38,027 nt of DNA, taken from the NCBI GenBank assembly GCA_031278545.1, contig JAITKF010000076.1, positions 1 to 38,027 on the forward strand, given 5' to 3'. Position numbers and translations under genes: made by a program. Below the pieces are notes generated by a model. The model did no database searches. It worked only from the letters and a program-made list of their open reading frames with translations, and was not told where the DNA came from. This stretch comes from Prevotellaceae bacterium. GTDB taxonomy: Bacteria; Bacteroidota; Bacteroidia; Bacteroidales; UBA932. Shown here one piece after another: positions 1-10,145 of this stretch. Numbering within the stretch: the stretch's first letter is position 1; each line of letters starts with the position of its first letter.

Positions 1-1440
1 TTCCCCTTCCCGTCGCTGTCCGTGCAGGACATCGCCATTTGCGGCAGCGGAACAGTAACTATCGCCGCTACGACGACGAACTCCGGCGATGCCCTGAACT
101 GGTACGCCGATGCGAGTTATACAAATGTCCTTCCGCAGAACAGTTCGTTTACCTTCACGGCTACCGCCGACACTGCATTTTATATAAAGGCCACCGCCGG
201 CAATATTTGTAGCGTATACGATTCGGTGCGCGTGCGGGTATCGTCCTATTCGACGATAGACGTGCGGGAAGATACGTCGCTTTGCGCCGGTTTGCCGGTG
301 TCAATATACGCCACGACCGTCAATCCTTCCGACACGATACGCTGGTACAGCGACGCCCAACATACGAATTTGGTTACGCAATCGCATGCCTTCGATATAA
401 CGGCTACGACGACTACCACGTATTACGTGAAAGTCGTATCGGATAACGGATGCACGTCGTCCGACAAGGTGCAGATAATCGTATTTCCCTTGCCGGTATT
501 GACCACCGGGGATACGACCGTATGCGCCGGTACGAGTATCATTTTATCTGCTACGACCGCGAACCCCGCCGACACTCTGCGCTGGTACGATGACGCGCTT
601 TATACCAGCCTCCTTATACAGGCACGGACATTCACCACCCTGCCCCTATCATCCGACACGACGTTTTATGTGGAAGCCTCCGGCGCGTCGGGCGGATGCC
701 GAACAAGAAATAACTTGCGCGTATCGGTCGTCAACCCGCCTGATGTGGTAGCCATGGACAGCCGGCGCATTTGCTACGGCGAAGAAGTAACCTTGTCGAC
801 CAAACAGTCCAACGGGGATATTCAATGGAATGTGAATAATACCGTAATGCGCCCGACGGTTACCGGCGACTACGTGGTTACCGCCAGCCGTTGGCCCTGC
901 CCCGATGTGCGCGATACGGTTACGATAATCGTTGGAGAGGAGTTGTACATCTTGCCGGATGTATTGCCCCCATACCGGCGGAATATCCCCTATGCCCAAG
1001 AATTAACGACGAATGCCGTACCACCTGTATTTTCGTTAATCGACGGGCAACTTCCTGCCGGCATCCAGTTCTTGCCCACCGGCGCACTGGAGGGATTGCC
1101 GTTCCGTATCGAATATAACGATGCGGGGTATCCTTTCCGCGTGCAGGTAACCGACGAGTATGGCTGTGTTGTAACCAAAGAATACAAATTAACCGGCGGC
1201 TTTTTCATCCCCGAAGTATTCTCGCCTAACGGCGACGGCATCAACGAGTATTTTATGAAAGGCCTGCGGGTAATTATTTTCGACCGGATGGGACGAAAGC
1301 TCTTTGAAGGCTCCGACGGCTGGGACGGTACGCACCACGGCAGGGTAGTGCCCGAAGATGTCTATTTTTACATATTGTATTACTTGGAAGAAGGAATACG
1401 CGAAATACAAAAAACAGGATTTATTACAGTGGTTAAATAA
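1..1440 (+). CDS. Secreted protein with repeated Ig-like domains and a gliding-motility-type (T9SS type B) C-terminal sorting domain; 5' end truncated by window
   Basis: Frame is open to the window edge (the listed start at 22 is an internal GTG). About three ~90-aa repeats contain (D)T(I/L)RWYxDAxYT motifs. The C-terminus FFIPEVFSPNGDGINEYF...GWDGTHHGRVVPEDVYFYIL..GFITVVK matches CHU_C / type-B CTD character. Confidence 0.85.
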   Translation, partial: FPFPSLSVQDIAICGSGTVTIAATTTNSGDALNWYADASYTNVLPQNSSFTFTATADTAFYIKATAGNICSVYDSVRVRVSSYSTIDVREDTSLCAGLPVSIYATTVNPSDTIRWYSDAQHTNLVTQSHAFDITATTTTTYYVKVVSDNGCTSSDKVQIIVFPLPVLTTGDTTVCAGTSIILSATTANPADTLRWYDDALYTSLLIQARTFTTLPLSSDTTFYVEASGASGGCRTRNNLRVSVVNPPDVVAMDSRRICYGEEVTLSTKQSNGDIQWNVNNTVMRPTVTGDYVVTASRWPCPDVRDTVTIIVGEELYILPDVLPPYRRNIPYAQELTTNAVPPVFSLIDGQLPAGIQFLPTGALEGLPFRIEYNDAGYPFRVQVTDEYGCVVTKEYKLTGGFFIPEVFSPNGDGINEYFMKGLRVIIFDRMGRKLFEGSDGWDGTHHGRVVPEDVYFYILYYLEEGIREIQKTGFITVVK

Positions 1441-1441
1441 A

Positions 1442-2377
1442 ATGAAACAAAAATTATTTATACTCGTCATAGCTGGACTGTCGTCTGCAAACGCCTATGC
1501 GCAGAGTGATTTTGATTTCTCACAACGGTGGTTTAACGAATCGTTGTACAATCCGGCGGCTGTCGGCAACAGCCTCTCGACGGGTTTCTTCCTGCACACC
1601 CGCTCGCAGTGGTTAGGATTAGACGGCGCGCCGATTACCCTCGCCGGCGCATTCGATTACTTTAACCAACCCTTGCATTCGGGGTTCGGCGCAACGGTGG
1701 CCGCCGACTATATCGGCGTGTACCAAACCTACAATTTCCGGCTGGCCTATGCCTACTATATGCAATTTGCTTCCGGTGCGATGATGTCGTTCGGCCTGTC
1801 GGCCGGCGTGCTGGCACGGCATACGGACATCAACGCCGCTCAATTGGACGAGCCGGGCGACCCGGTAGTTGACTATAACCGAGATAAGGAATATACCCCC
1901 GATTTTGATTTCGGGCTCGAATACAAAGGCGCATTTAAATTCGGCGTAACCGTCCGCCATATCGGGGTGCGAGCGATGGCCGACAGCCGTTATGCGCCCT
2001 CGGTCAATATATGGGCTTACCTCTCGTCGCGCTTCAACATAACCCGCTCGATGAGCGTAGAACCGATAGCCTCCTTCACCTATCGCCGCGACATCTACCG
2101 TGCAGAAGCCGGTGCGCTCCTTTATTTCTTCAAAACACGAAACCTGCATACCTACAACGACCGCTTTTGGATAGGGGCGGTCTACCGTTCGGACCATAAC
2201 ATAGCCCTCCTTGCGGGAATGAACCTGACTTCGCGGATACGGATAGGCTACTCGTTTGATTACGGCGTAGACGACGTAGTCAATATAGCCACCTACGGTA
2301 CACACGAGCTGTTTTTCGCCTACCAGTTCAACCGGCAATTCTATAAGGACGTATGCTGCCCGGCGCTCAGGAATTAG
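1442..2377 (+). CDS. PorP/SprF family type IX secretion system outer-membrane protein
   Basis: ATG at 1442 (MKQKLFILVIAGLSSANAYAQ signal peptide) is preferred over the longer ORF start at 1358. SQRWFNESLYNPAAVGNS and the beta-rich body are typical of PorP/SprF; it directly follows a type-B CTD protein. Confidence 0.88.
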   Translation: MKQKLFILVIAGLSSANAYAQSDFDFSQRWFNESLYNPAAVGNSLSTGFFLHTRSQWLGLDGAPITLAGAFDYFNQPLHSGFGATVAADYIGVYQTYNFRLAYAYYMQFASGAMMSFGLSAGVLARHTDINAAQLDEPGDPVVDYNRDKEYTPDFDFGLEYKGAFKFGVTVRHIGVRAMADSRYAPSVNIWAYLSSRFNITRSMSVEPIASFTYRRDIYRAEAGALLYFFKTRNLHTYNDRFWIGAVYRSDHNIALLAGMNLTSRIRIGYSFDYGVDDVVNIATYGTHELFFAYQFNRQFYKDVCCPALRN

Positions 2378-2474
2378 GAATATCCTGCATTCCCTGCCCC
2401 GCGCCCCGTCTTGCGTTGTTAAAAAAATGTTTATTTTTTATAGAGAATGGGGATAATAAGCCGTCGAAAAATCG

Positions 2475-2482
2475 TACTTTTG
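2475..2482 (+). promoter_or_regulatory. Bacteroidota -7 box TACTTTTG upstream of prs
   Basis: TAnnTTTG match 18 nt upstream of ATG 2501; no clear -33. Confidence 0.5.
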
Positions 2483-2500
2483 TAAATCTTTAATAAAAGT

Positions 2501-3448
2501 ATGGATACACATCAAATAAAAATCTTCTCCGGGCGTGGCTCATTCTATTTGGCCGACAAAATAGCTACCGCCCTGAAATCAGACCTTGGCCGCACCACCG
2601 TCCTCGAATTTAGCGATGGGGAATTTCAACCGGCATTTGAAGAAAGCGTACGCGGCTGTACAGTCTTCGTCATTCAATCCACCTTCCCGCCAGTCGATAA
2701 TCTATTTGAACTACTGCTGATGATCGACGCCGCCCGACGAGCATCGGCCTATAAGGTCATGGCCGTGATACCCTATTTTGGATGGGCGCGGCAAGACCGG
2801 AAAGACCGCCCACGCGTATCTATCGGCGCAAAATTAGTGGCAAACCTGCTTCACGCTGCCGGCTGCGACCGCGTCATGACACTCGACCTCCACGCCGACC
2901 AAATTCAAGGATTCTTCGACTTCCCGGTCGACCATGTCTATGCCAGCTCCATCTTCCTGCCTTACATCCGCGATTTGAACCTCGAAAACCTCTCGATAGC
3001 CGCGCCAGATATGGGCGGCGCAAAACGCGCCAACGCCTATGCACGCATCCTGCAATGCCCGATGGTCATTTGTCATAAATCACGCGAAAAAGCCAATATC
3101 GTAGGTGAAATGACCGCTATCGGCGAAGTCGAAAACCGGCACATCATCATCCTCGACGATATGATCGACACAGCCGGCACGGTAGTCAAAGCCGCCGAGA
3201 TGATGATCGGCAAAGGCGCCCTGAGCGTGCGGGCAATGGCTACCCATGCCGTACTCTCAGGACCGGCCTGTGAACGCATTGCCGCCTCGCTGCTCGAAGA
3301 AGTCATTGTAACCGACACCATCCCCCTGTCCCGCAAGAGAGATGTCGATATCTCGAAAATCAAAGTCCTGTCAGTCGCAGAACTGATGGCCGACGTTATC
3401 AACAAAGTCTACTTAAACAAATCAATCAGCACTAACTTTGTAATGTAA
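2501..3448 (+). CDS. prs: Ribose-phosphate pyrophosphokinase
   Basis: FSDGEFQPAFEESVRG, RQDRKDRPRVSIGAKLVANLL, DLHADQIQGFFDFPVDHVYA and IILDDMIDTAGTVVKAA (PRPP loop) motifs. Confidence 0.96.
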   Translation: MDTHQIKIFSGRGSFYLADKIATALKSDLGRTTVLEFSDGEFQPAFEESVRGCTVFVIQSTFPPVDNLFELLLMIDAARRASAYKVMAVIPYFGWARQDRKDRPRVSIGAKLVANLLHAAGCDRVMTLDLHADQIQGFFDFPVDHVYASSIFLPYIRDLNLENLSIAAPDMGGAKRANAYARILQCPMVICHKSREKANIVGEMTAIGEVENRHIIILDDMIDTAGTVVKAAEMMIGKGALSVRAMATHAVLSGPACERIAASLLEEVIVTDTIPLSRKRDVDISKIKVLSVAELMADVINKVYLNKSISTNFVM

Positions 3449-3450
3449 CT

Positions 3451-4278
3451 ATGACAGCAGAAAACATACATGAAAAACTAATAGCCGGCCTGCGGAACTT
3501 CTTTGCACAAAGCGGCAAAACATCAGCCGTTGTCGGCCTTTCGGGAGGCATCGACTCGTCGGTAGTAGCCGCTTTGGCCGTCGACGCACTGGGCAAAGAA
3601 AACGTAAGAGGCCTCATGATGCCTTCGCAATACTCCACCCTCCATTCGGTAGCCGACGCCCTACTGCTGACCGAAAACTTAGGCATCACACACCACCTAA
3701 TCCCTGTCGAAAATATTTACCACGCATTTATCAAAGAACTAACCCCTGTCTTCGGTAGCAAAAAGAAAACCGATATAACTGAAGAAAACCTGCAAGCACG
3801 CATCCGGGCAACCCTGCTAATGGCCATATCCAACAAATACGACTGCCTCGTATTGAACACCTCGAACAAAAGTGAACTGGCGATGGGCTACGGCACCCTC
3901 TATGGCGACCTTATCGGCGCCCTGATGGTGATAGGCGACCTCTATAAAACACAAGTATACGAAACGGCATGGTACATCAACCGCAACAAACCCATCATCC
4001 CGCTTAACATAATACAAAAAGAACCGTCGGCCGAACTCCATCCCGGACAAAAAGACAGCGACTCGTTGCCACCCTACGCCCAACTCGACCCGATTCTACA
4101 TGCCCTCATCGAAGAACAACTCTCGCCGGACGAAACCATACAAAAAGGTTTTGACGCCGACACCGTCGCCCGAATAGCCAACCAAAAAGCCCAAGTAGCC
4201 TTCAAAGGCCACCAGCTGCCCCAGATGATCAAAATCAGCGACCGCCCGTTAGCAAGCAGGGAGAAATGGACGTTTTAA
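3451..4278 (+). CDS. nadE: NH3-dependent NAD+ synthetase
   Basis: SGGIDSSVVAALAVDALG PP-loop; NTSNKSELAMGYGTLYGDLIGAL; KEPSAELHPGQKDSDSLPPY. No glutaminase domain. Confidence 0.95.
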   Translation: MTAENIHEKLIAGLRNFFAQSGKTSAVVGLSGGIDSSVVAALAVDALGKENVRGLMMPSQYSTLHSVADALLLTENLGITHHLIPVENIYHAFIKELTPVFGSKKKTDITEENLQARIRATLLMAISNKYDCLVLNTSNKSELAMGYGTLYGDLIGALMVIGDLYKTQVYETAWYINRNKPIIPLNIIQKEPSAELHPGQKDSDSLPPYAQLDPILHALIEEQLSPDETIQKGFDADTVARIANQKAQVAFKGHQLPQMIKISDRPLASREKWTF

Positions 4279-4299
4279 TCGACGAGAACCCCGTATTCT

Positions 4300-4319
4300 G
4301 CCGAAAAAAGCGGCTTTTT
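4300..4319. terminator. Weak hairpin plus T-run between convergent nadE and the GH3 gene
   Basis: GCCG-AAAAAAG-CGGC-TTTTT; 4-bp stem only. Confidence 0.35.
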
Positions 4320-4352
4320 ACTCACAATCGCCATCCCCGTCAGGGAGGCGCC

Positions 4353-7304
4353 TTATTTCGGCACTACTCTTGCAAAATTTGAAAAGATAGCTGTACGTGT
4401 ATTCATTCGGCTGAGGCGGTTATTGTCATCAGGAAAGGTACGGTTGGAAAGGAAGACCACGATTAACTGGCGTTGCGGGTCGATCCAACAGAGGTTGCCG
4501 GTGTAGCCCGAATGCCCATAGCTATCAAGCGACCATTCGCGCCCAATAGGACTGGGTTTATCGGGACGGGGTTCGGGCTTGTCGAAACCGAGTCCGCGAC
4601 GTACGCCCTTATCACAAGCGGCGCAGGCGGTGAACCGGTCGACGATACTATCCGGCAAGTAACGCTCGCCACCATATTCCCCCCCGTTAAGGTACATTTG
4701 CAAAAGCTTTGCCAGGTCGTCGGCATTACCGAACAGGCCGGCATGCCCCGCCACACCGCCCAGCAACGCCGCCGTCGGGTCGTGGACAGTACCGTGGACG
4801 CGTTGCCGGCGGAACAATGTGTCGACCTCCGTCGGTACGATACGGCTCGGCGCCATACGCAGCAGCGGACGGTAACCGGTCGTGTGCATTCCCAGGGGGG
4901 CATAAAACAGGCTGTCGGCCATCCGGTCGAGCCCGTACCCTGTGAGACGTTCCAGCATCCGTTGCAAGTAAAGGAACCCCCAGTCGCTGTACCGGTACGC
5001 CCGACGTAGCAACGGCGACCGGTCAATACAATCGTACAGTAACGCCGCCAAATCGTCCGACGCATATAGCCCGCCGGCTACCTGCCTCGGATAGCGTGAC
5101 GACGCCTGAGGCGCAAAATACACCGTATCGGGTAAGCCCGACGAATCACGCGTGGCCTTAAATAGCGACCGGTGAAACGGCTCGAAGGCTTGCAAACCGG
5201 CGGTATGCGTCAGCAGGTCGGCGATATGCAGGTCGCCTTTATTCGTCGCCGCCAGCTCCGGCAGGTAGTCGCCCAGTGTGGCGTCGACCTGCAGCTGCCC
5301 GCGACCGACCAGATGCATCACGACAGGCAACGTCGCACCGATTTTCGTAATCGACGCCCAGTCGTACACATCCTGCTCCGAGACCGCCTGCGCCGCCGAA
5401 TCGTACGTATGACGCCCGACGGCTTTATGATAAAATACATCGCCCCGGTAGATGGCCATCACCTGCGCCCCCGGTATGGCCTTCTGGCGGATGGCGTCGG
5501 CAATCAGCGTATCGACCGCTGCCAGTTCTTGCCGCGCGATGCCGATCTCTTCGGGCGTCACATAATGCAGCCGCACGGGCGTTGTCTGGCGGACGCCGTT
5601 ACCGAAAACCCACCCTTGGTCGATCGATACCGGTAAGGTTCCCTGCGCCGTTACGCCGCCGAAGAGTAGTTGCGCCGACCGTTCCTGCGCATATTTCGTG
5701 TTATCGTACGATATGACGATGGCCGAAAACCGGCGCCTGTCGGGGAACTGCCGGATGCCGTAGGGGAGGCCGAAGAAAACGAGCGCCACCGCCTGCTCCG
5801 CCGCTATTCCGGTGAGGAAGGCCGCCGTGAGGCTGTCGACGCCAAAGTTGTGCGACGCCCGCGTATCGGTCGCATGGTAGCCTGCTATAATGAGGTTATA
5901 CGCCCGCAGTTGTTCCCGCAATTGCGTGAAGCTATCCGGCGTTGCCCCGGGGGCGACTAAAGTGGCACGGGGGATTGTGACCCTCCCAATCCCGGCATAC
6001 CGCTGCAAGTATTGCGCAAATGCCTCCCCGTTTTCACCGATGCTCAGGCAGGCGATTTTCAGCGTATCGAGGCGGCGTAGCGGCAGCAGGTCGTTATCGT
6101 TACACAGCAGGGTGAGGGTCTGTTCCGTTAGGCGATAGCGCAGGGCTTCGTGGGCCGGGCTGTTCAGGTCGTCGCGCAGGCCGGTAGCATTGACGGGGGT
6201 GTATTGGTTTAAACCGGCGCGGTATTTTGCGGCCAGCATTTTGCGGCATTTCATATTAATCTGATGCGCCGGGAGCTCGCCGTTGGCTACGGCCTGTGCT
6301 ATTGCCGTGATGGAGGCGGCGATGCTGTCGGGCATCAGCAGGACGTCGTTACCGGCCAGCAGGGCGGCTAATGCGGGCGGGGGGCTGTCGCCGGAGCCGG
6401 TAGCTGCTTTCATGTTCAGTGCGTCGGTGATAACCAGTCCGCCAAATTCCATGCCGTCGCGCAGCAAGCGGCTGACGACGGCGGGGGAGAATGTCGCGGG
6501 GCGTGCGGATGTGTCGAAGGCCGGTACTTGCAGGTGCGCTACCATAATGGCGTCGACGCCGCCTTCCATCAGCGTGCGGAAGGGGAACAGTTCGATGGAA
6601 TCCATCCGTGCGGGGGAGTGTGCCATCGCCGGCAGTGTTTCATGTGAATCTTGGGGGGTATCGCCGTGTCCCGGGAAATGCTTAATGCAGGTCATTATGC
6701 CTTTATTTTGCAGTCCTTGCATGTAGGCCATGCTTTTGGCGGCGACGTTGTATTTATTTTCGCCGAACGACCGGCTGCTGATTACCGGATTGGCGGGGTT
6801 GTTGTTAATATCGACGACCGGGGCAAAGTTCAGGTGAATGCCTGCCCGCCGGCATTGTTCGCCGATGGCTTCGCCCATTTGGCGTACCAGATTGTCGTCG
6901 GACATGGCGCCGAGCGCCATTTGACGTGGAAATGGCATGAGGCTGTCCATCCGCATGGCTACGCCCCATTCGGCGTCCATCGTTACCAGCAGGGGCGTCG
7001 TGGCGCAGGCTTGCAGTGCGTTAAGCCCGGCGGCGTAGTGGGACGGGTGCGCTTTCATGATTATCAGTCCTCCGATGGCTTCCCGTTGCAGCAGTTCGAG
7101 GGTGGCCGCTACGTTGTTTCGCTTGTCGCCTGTAAGGTGGACGGGGGCGATGAAGAGTTGCGCTATCCGTTGTCGCGGGGTGAGCGTTTGCATGACCGAG
7201 TCGACCCATTGCTGTTCGCGCCGTCGTTCCTGCATTGTCGGGGTTTGAGCCATCGCCGTTGCCGCAGACAGGGTGAGGATGATTAAGTGTGCTGTTTTTT
7301 TCAT
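4353..7304 (-). CDS. Glycoside hydrolase family 3 (beta-N-acetylglucosaminidase-like) fused to a C-terminal serine hydrolase (class C beta-lactamase-like) domain
   Basis: Signal peptide; GH3 motif KHFPGHGDTPQDSHETLP and VITDALNMKA; C-terminal SITK (SxxK), LTHTAGLQ, YSDWGFLYLQ and HSGYTG. Confidence 0.9.
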   Translation of the reverse strand: MKKTAHLIILTLSAATAMAQTPTMQERRREQQWVDSVMQTLTPRQRIAQLFIAPVHLTGDKRNNVAATLELLQREAIGGLIIMKAHPSHYAAGLNALQACATTPLLVTMDAEWGVAMRMDSLMPFPRQMALGAMSDDNLVRQMGEAIGEQCRRAGIHLNFAPVVDINNNPANPVISSRSFGENKYNVAAKSMAYMQGLQNKGIMTCIKHFPGHGDTPQDSHETLPAMAHSPARMDSIELFPFRTLMEGGVDAIMVAHLQVPAFDTSARPATFSPAVVSRLLRDGMEFGGLVITDALNMKAATGSGDSPPPALAALLAGNDVLLMPDSIAASITAIAQAVANGELPAHQINMKCRKMLAAKYRAGLNQYTPVNATGLRDDLNSPAHEALRYRLTEQTLTLLCNDNDLLPLRRLDTLKIACLSIGENGEAFAQYLQRYAGIGRVTIPRATLVAPGATPDSFTQLREQLRAYNLIIAGYHATDTRASHNFGVDSLTAAFLTGIAAEQAVALVFFGLPYGIRQFPDRRRFSAIVISYDNTKYAQERSAQLLFGGVTAQGTLPVSIDQGWVFGNGVRQTTPVRLHYVTPEEIGIARQELAAVDTLIADAIRQKAIPGAQVMAIYRGDVFYHKAVGRHTYDSAAQAVSEQDVYDWASITKIGATLPVVMHLVGRGQLQVDATLGDYLPELAATNKGDLHIADLLTHTAGLQAFEPFHRSLFKATRDSSGLPDTVYFAPQASSRYPRQVAGGLYASDDLAALLYDCIDRSPLLRRAYRYSDWGFLYLQRMLERLTGYGLDRMADSLFYAPLGMHTTGYRPLLRMAPSRIVPTEVDTLFRRQRVHGTVHDPTAALLGGVAGHAGLFGNADDLAKLLQMYLNGGEYGGERYLPDSIVDRFTACAACDKGVRRGLGFDKPEPRPDKPSPIGREWSLDSYGHSGYTGNLCWIDPQRQLIVVFLSNRTFPDDNNRLSRMNTRTAIFSNFARVVPK

Positions 7305-7321
7305 TTTATATAATTGGAATG

Positions 7322-7329
7322 CAAAGATA
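7322..7329 (-). promoter_or_regulatory. Bacteroidota -7 box TATCTTTG upstream of the GH3/serine hydrolase gene
   Basis: Minus-strand TAnnTTTG match 18 nt upstream of the start codon; no clear -33 TTTG. Confidence 0.5.
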
Positions 7330-7483
7330 GTAAGAATTGGGGATTCCTTGTGGCGGGGTGTTATGGCGACGTGTGCGTCAAGGGTATGGCTTGTTGAGGG
7401 GTTTTATCGCATCGCCCGATACGGGGCTATCAGGTGGTTCGATACGGGCGGTTCGTATAAAGCATCGTTTATTGTGAAAAGAT

Positions 7484-7515
7484 AAAGGGCGCAAGGTTTT
7501 TCCTTTGCGCCCTTT
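7484..7515. terminator. Strong hairpin downstream of the hexokinase gene
   Basis: AAAGGGCGCAAGG-TTTTT-CCTTTGCGCCCTTT, ~13-bp stem with one bulge, ~58 nt beyond the hexokinase stop. Confidence 0.7.
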
Positions 7516-7572
7516 GTAGTTGATGGATGAGGGGTGTGTGTGGGGGGTTGGGCGGTCGTTTGCTTTCGATGC

Positions 7573-8766
7573 TTACGATAGCGCCGCAATGGCTGTGCCT
7601 ATCAGGTTGGCGTTTTCCATGTGGAGGAGTTCGACGCGTATGCTGTCGTGGCCGAAGTCGTGCAGGAGGCGGTGTAGTTCTTCGATGACGATTTCTGAGT
7701 AGTCTTTGTCTTTTCTGTTTTGGCTCCAGAACAGGCTTCCTTCCGAGGTGAGCAGTACTCGTTTGATGGAGGGTTCGTGTGAAAGTAGTACTAGTATCAG
7801 TCCGGCCAGTGATGCGGCTACTAATTGTGCCGAGCGTTCGTAGAGCCAGCGTGCCATTTTTACGTATTCTTCTTTATAGATGGCCGGATAGCTTAGGATG
7901 GTAGTCAGTGTCTGGGCGTCGAATTTTTCTTCAAACTCGTCCTGCGGGAATGCGGATTTAAATATTTCTCCCAGGTACATGCCCGAGATTGCTTTTTCAA
8001 ATCGTTGCGCTCCTTTTTTATCGGAATTGGCGTCGACCATTTCGTCGTAGATCGTAAGGTGGGGCGGGTGGAAGTTGCCCGATTCGAGGTTGACCGGAAT
8101 GTATTGTCCGGTTTTATGTAGGGGGTCTAACTTGTCGATTTTATCCGACCGCATGAAGGCGGCCATGTTCGTGCCCGTACCGACGATGAGTCCGATGTAG
8201 GCGTCGTATCCGGGTTTGGTCAGGCCGGCGAACAGGCTTGCCACCGTGTCGTTGATTACTTTGATGCTGGTAAAGCGGAGTTGTTTTTTTTCGTTAAAGT
8301 ACCTCCGCAATGGTTCTCCTACCGGTTTACCGATCATTTCTTCGATGTTAACGCCTTTTGTCCAGAGGAGCAGCTGGGCGTCGCCGTTGGCCAGTGATTT
8401 GGCCGGGTACGAGAAGCAGTATCCCAGGGGGGTTCCCCGTTGCGTATCTATTTTGATTTCACCGATAGGGTCGGCTTGGGCTTTGAAGAGGTCTTCCTGG
8501 GTATAGCCGTCGTTCTTCATTTCCGACAGGTCGCGTTTCCAGCCGTTTTCGGGATGGATGACCGGTTGCCCGTTCTCAAAGTCGACCCGTGCCATACGGT
8601 AGTTCGTACCGCCCAGGTCGAGCACTACGGCCTGCCCGTTAATATTCGTCGTATTGGGCGAAATGTAGGTCGGCAGGCACTGGATTTCTTCCCCGTCTTT
8701 TTTTAAGCCGGATTCAATTTTAGCTTTTAAATCAAGCGCAATTTGTTTTAGTTTTTTTGTTTCCAT
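7573..8766 (-). CDS. Hexokinase family protein
   Basis: LDLGGTNYRMARVDF, CFSYPAKS, NDTVASLFAG and LIVGTGTNMAA: eukaryote-like hexokinase fold as found in Bacteroides. Confidence 0.92.
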   Translation of the reverse strand: METKKLKQIALDLKAKIESGLKKDGEEIQCLPTYISPNTTNINGQAVVLDLGGTNYRMARVDFENGQPVIHPENGWKRDLSEMKNDGYTQEDLFKAQADPIGEIKIDTQRGTPLGYCFSYPAKSLANGDAQLLLWTKGVNIEEMIGKPVGEPLRRYFNEKKQLRFTSIKVINDTVASLFAGLTKPGYDAYIGLIVGTGTNMAAFMRSDKIDKLDPLHKTGQYIPVNLESGNFHPPHLTIYDEMVDANSDKKGAQRFEKAISGMYLGEIFKSAFPQDEFEEKFDAQTLTTILSYPAIYKEEYVKMARWLYERSAQLVAASLAGLILVLLSHEPSIKRVLLTSEGSLFWSQNRKDKDYSEIVIEELHRLLHDFGHDSIRVELLHMENANLIGTAIAALS

Positions 8767-8820
8767 GTGTAATTTAACAATTATTTTAGTTTATACTCTT
8801 TTCATTCAATACAGGAAATG

Positions 8821-8828
8821 CAAAAGTA
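8821..8828 (-). promoter_or_regulatory. Bacteroidota -7 box TACTTTTG upstream of hexokinase
   Basis: CAAAAGTA on + strand = TACTTTTG on - strand, 55 nt upstream of the start. Confidence 0.5.
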
Positions 8829-8988
8829 AGGCTTTTTTTTTAATTTGGCTAACTTTTATTAAAACCATCGACACTTTTGTTAGGCTATTGAAGCGCCGAT
8901 GATCGCTAGTAAAGGACTAAATAAAGGGAAAGAAATGGCCGCCGGATGGGAACCGGGGCAGGCTAAATGAACGTGAAATGACAATTCA

Positions 8989-9020
8989 TTTGGATGTATG
9001 AGAAAATAGTTGTACTTTTG
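8989..9020 (+). promoter_or_regulatory. Bacteroidota-type promoter TTTG-N20-TACTTTTG upstream of serC
   Basis: TTTG at 8989-8992, TACTTTTG at 9013-9020; close to the consensus TTTG-N19-TAnnTTTG. Confidence 0.6.
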
Positions 9021-9053
9021 ATAAACAAAATGAAAATAGAATACCCCCACCAC

Positions 9054-10145
9054 ATGAAAAAAGCGTATAATTTTAACGCAGGCCCCTGCGTCCTCCCCCA
9101 ATCCGCCATCGCCGCAGGCATAGATGCCTTACGTGATTTTAAAGGCAGCGGCATGTCCGTCGTCGAAATCTCGCACCGAAGCAAAGACTGGGAAGCGGTA
9201 ATGACCGAATGCGACACCCTATGGCGCGAACTGCTACACATCCCCGACAACTACCGCATCCTGTTCCTCGGCGGCGGCGCCAGCATGCAGTTTTTGATGG
9301 TACCCTACAACCTGCTGGAACGGAAAGCCGCCTACCTGGAAACCGGCGTATGGGCAAAAAAAGCCTTCACCGAAGCCCGGCTGCTGGGTGGCGATGCGGC
9401 AATAAAAGTAGCCTCGTCGGCCGAGCGGAACTACTCATACATCCCCAAAGGATACGAAATCCCACACGACGCCGACTATTTCCACATCACCACCAACAAC
9501 ACAATCTACGGCACCGAAATCCATGAAGACTACGACAGCCCGGCGCTACTGGTTGCCGACATGTCGTCCGACATCATGAGCCGGCCGGTAGACATCCGCA
9601 AATACGGCCTGATATACGGCGGCGCCCAAAAGAACGTCGGCACAGCCGGCGTCACATTTGTCATCATCCGCGAAGATATTTTAGGACGGGTATCACGCCC
9701 GTTGCCAACAATGCTCGACTACCGCACACACATCAAAAACGCCTCAATGTTCAACACCCCGCCGGTATTCCCCATCCTGATTATGAACGAAACCCTGAAA
9801 TGGATAAAAGCACAAGGCGGAGTACCGCACATATACCAGCAAAACCTCGAAAAAGCAACACTGCTATACAACGAAATCGACCGTAACAAACTATTCACCG
9901 GCACCGCCGCACAAGAAGACCGCTCCCTGATGAACATCTGCTTCGTAATGAACAAAGAACATGCCGACAAAGAAGACGCATTCCTCACCTTTGCCAAAGA
10001 ACGCGGCATGGTCGGCATCAAAGGCCACCGCTCCGTAGGCGGATTCCGCGCATCAACCTACAACGCCTGCCCCACAGAAAGCATAAAAGCCCTAATCACC
10101 TGCATGCAGGAATTTGAAAAAAACACCCTTCAACCATCAAAATGA
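9054..10145 (+). CDS. serC: Phosphoserine aminotransferase
   Basis: [65 protein letters not shown] (PLP lysine region), [11 protein letters not shown]. Start chosen at 9054 (ORF opens at 8994). Confidence 0.95.
   Translation: MKKAYNFNAGPCVLPQSAIAAGIDALRDFKGSGMSVVEISHRSKDWEAVMTECDTLWRELLHIPDNYRILFLGGGASMQFLMVPYNLLERKAAYLETGVWAKKAFTEARLLGGDAAIKVASSAERNYSYIPKGYEIPHDADYFHITTNNTIYGTEIHEDYDSPALLVADMSSDIMSRPVDIRKYGLIYGGAQKNVGTAGVTFVIIREDILGRVSRPLPTMLDYRTHIKNASMFNTPPVFPILIMNETLKWIKAQGGVPHIYQQNLEKATLLYNEIDRNKLFTGTAAQEDRSLMNICFVMNKEHADKEDAFLTFAKERGMVGIKGHRSVGGFRASTYNACPTESIKALITCMQEFEKNTLQPSK

Noticed and set aside
4353-7304. GH3-beta-lactamase fusion as a novel architecture
   Set aside because: This domain combination is already common in Bacteroidota, so not treated as new.
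7305-7572. Possible extra gene between GH3 and hexokinase
   Set aside because: Only short ORFs without features; the strong terminator hairpin explains part of the gap.
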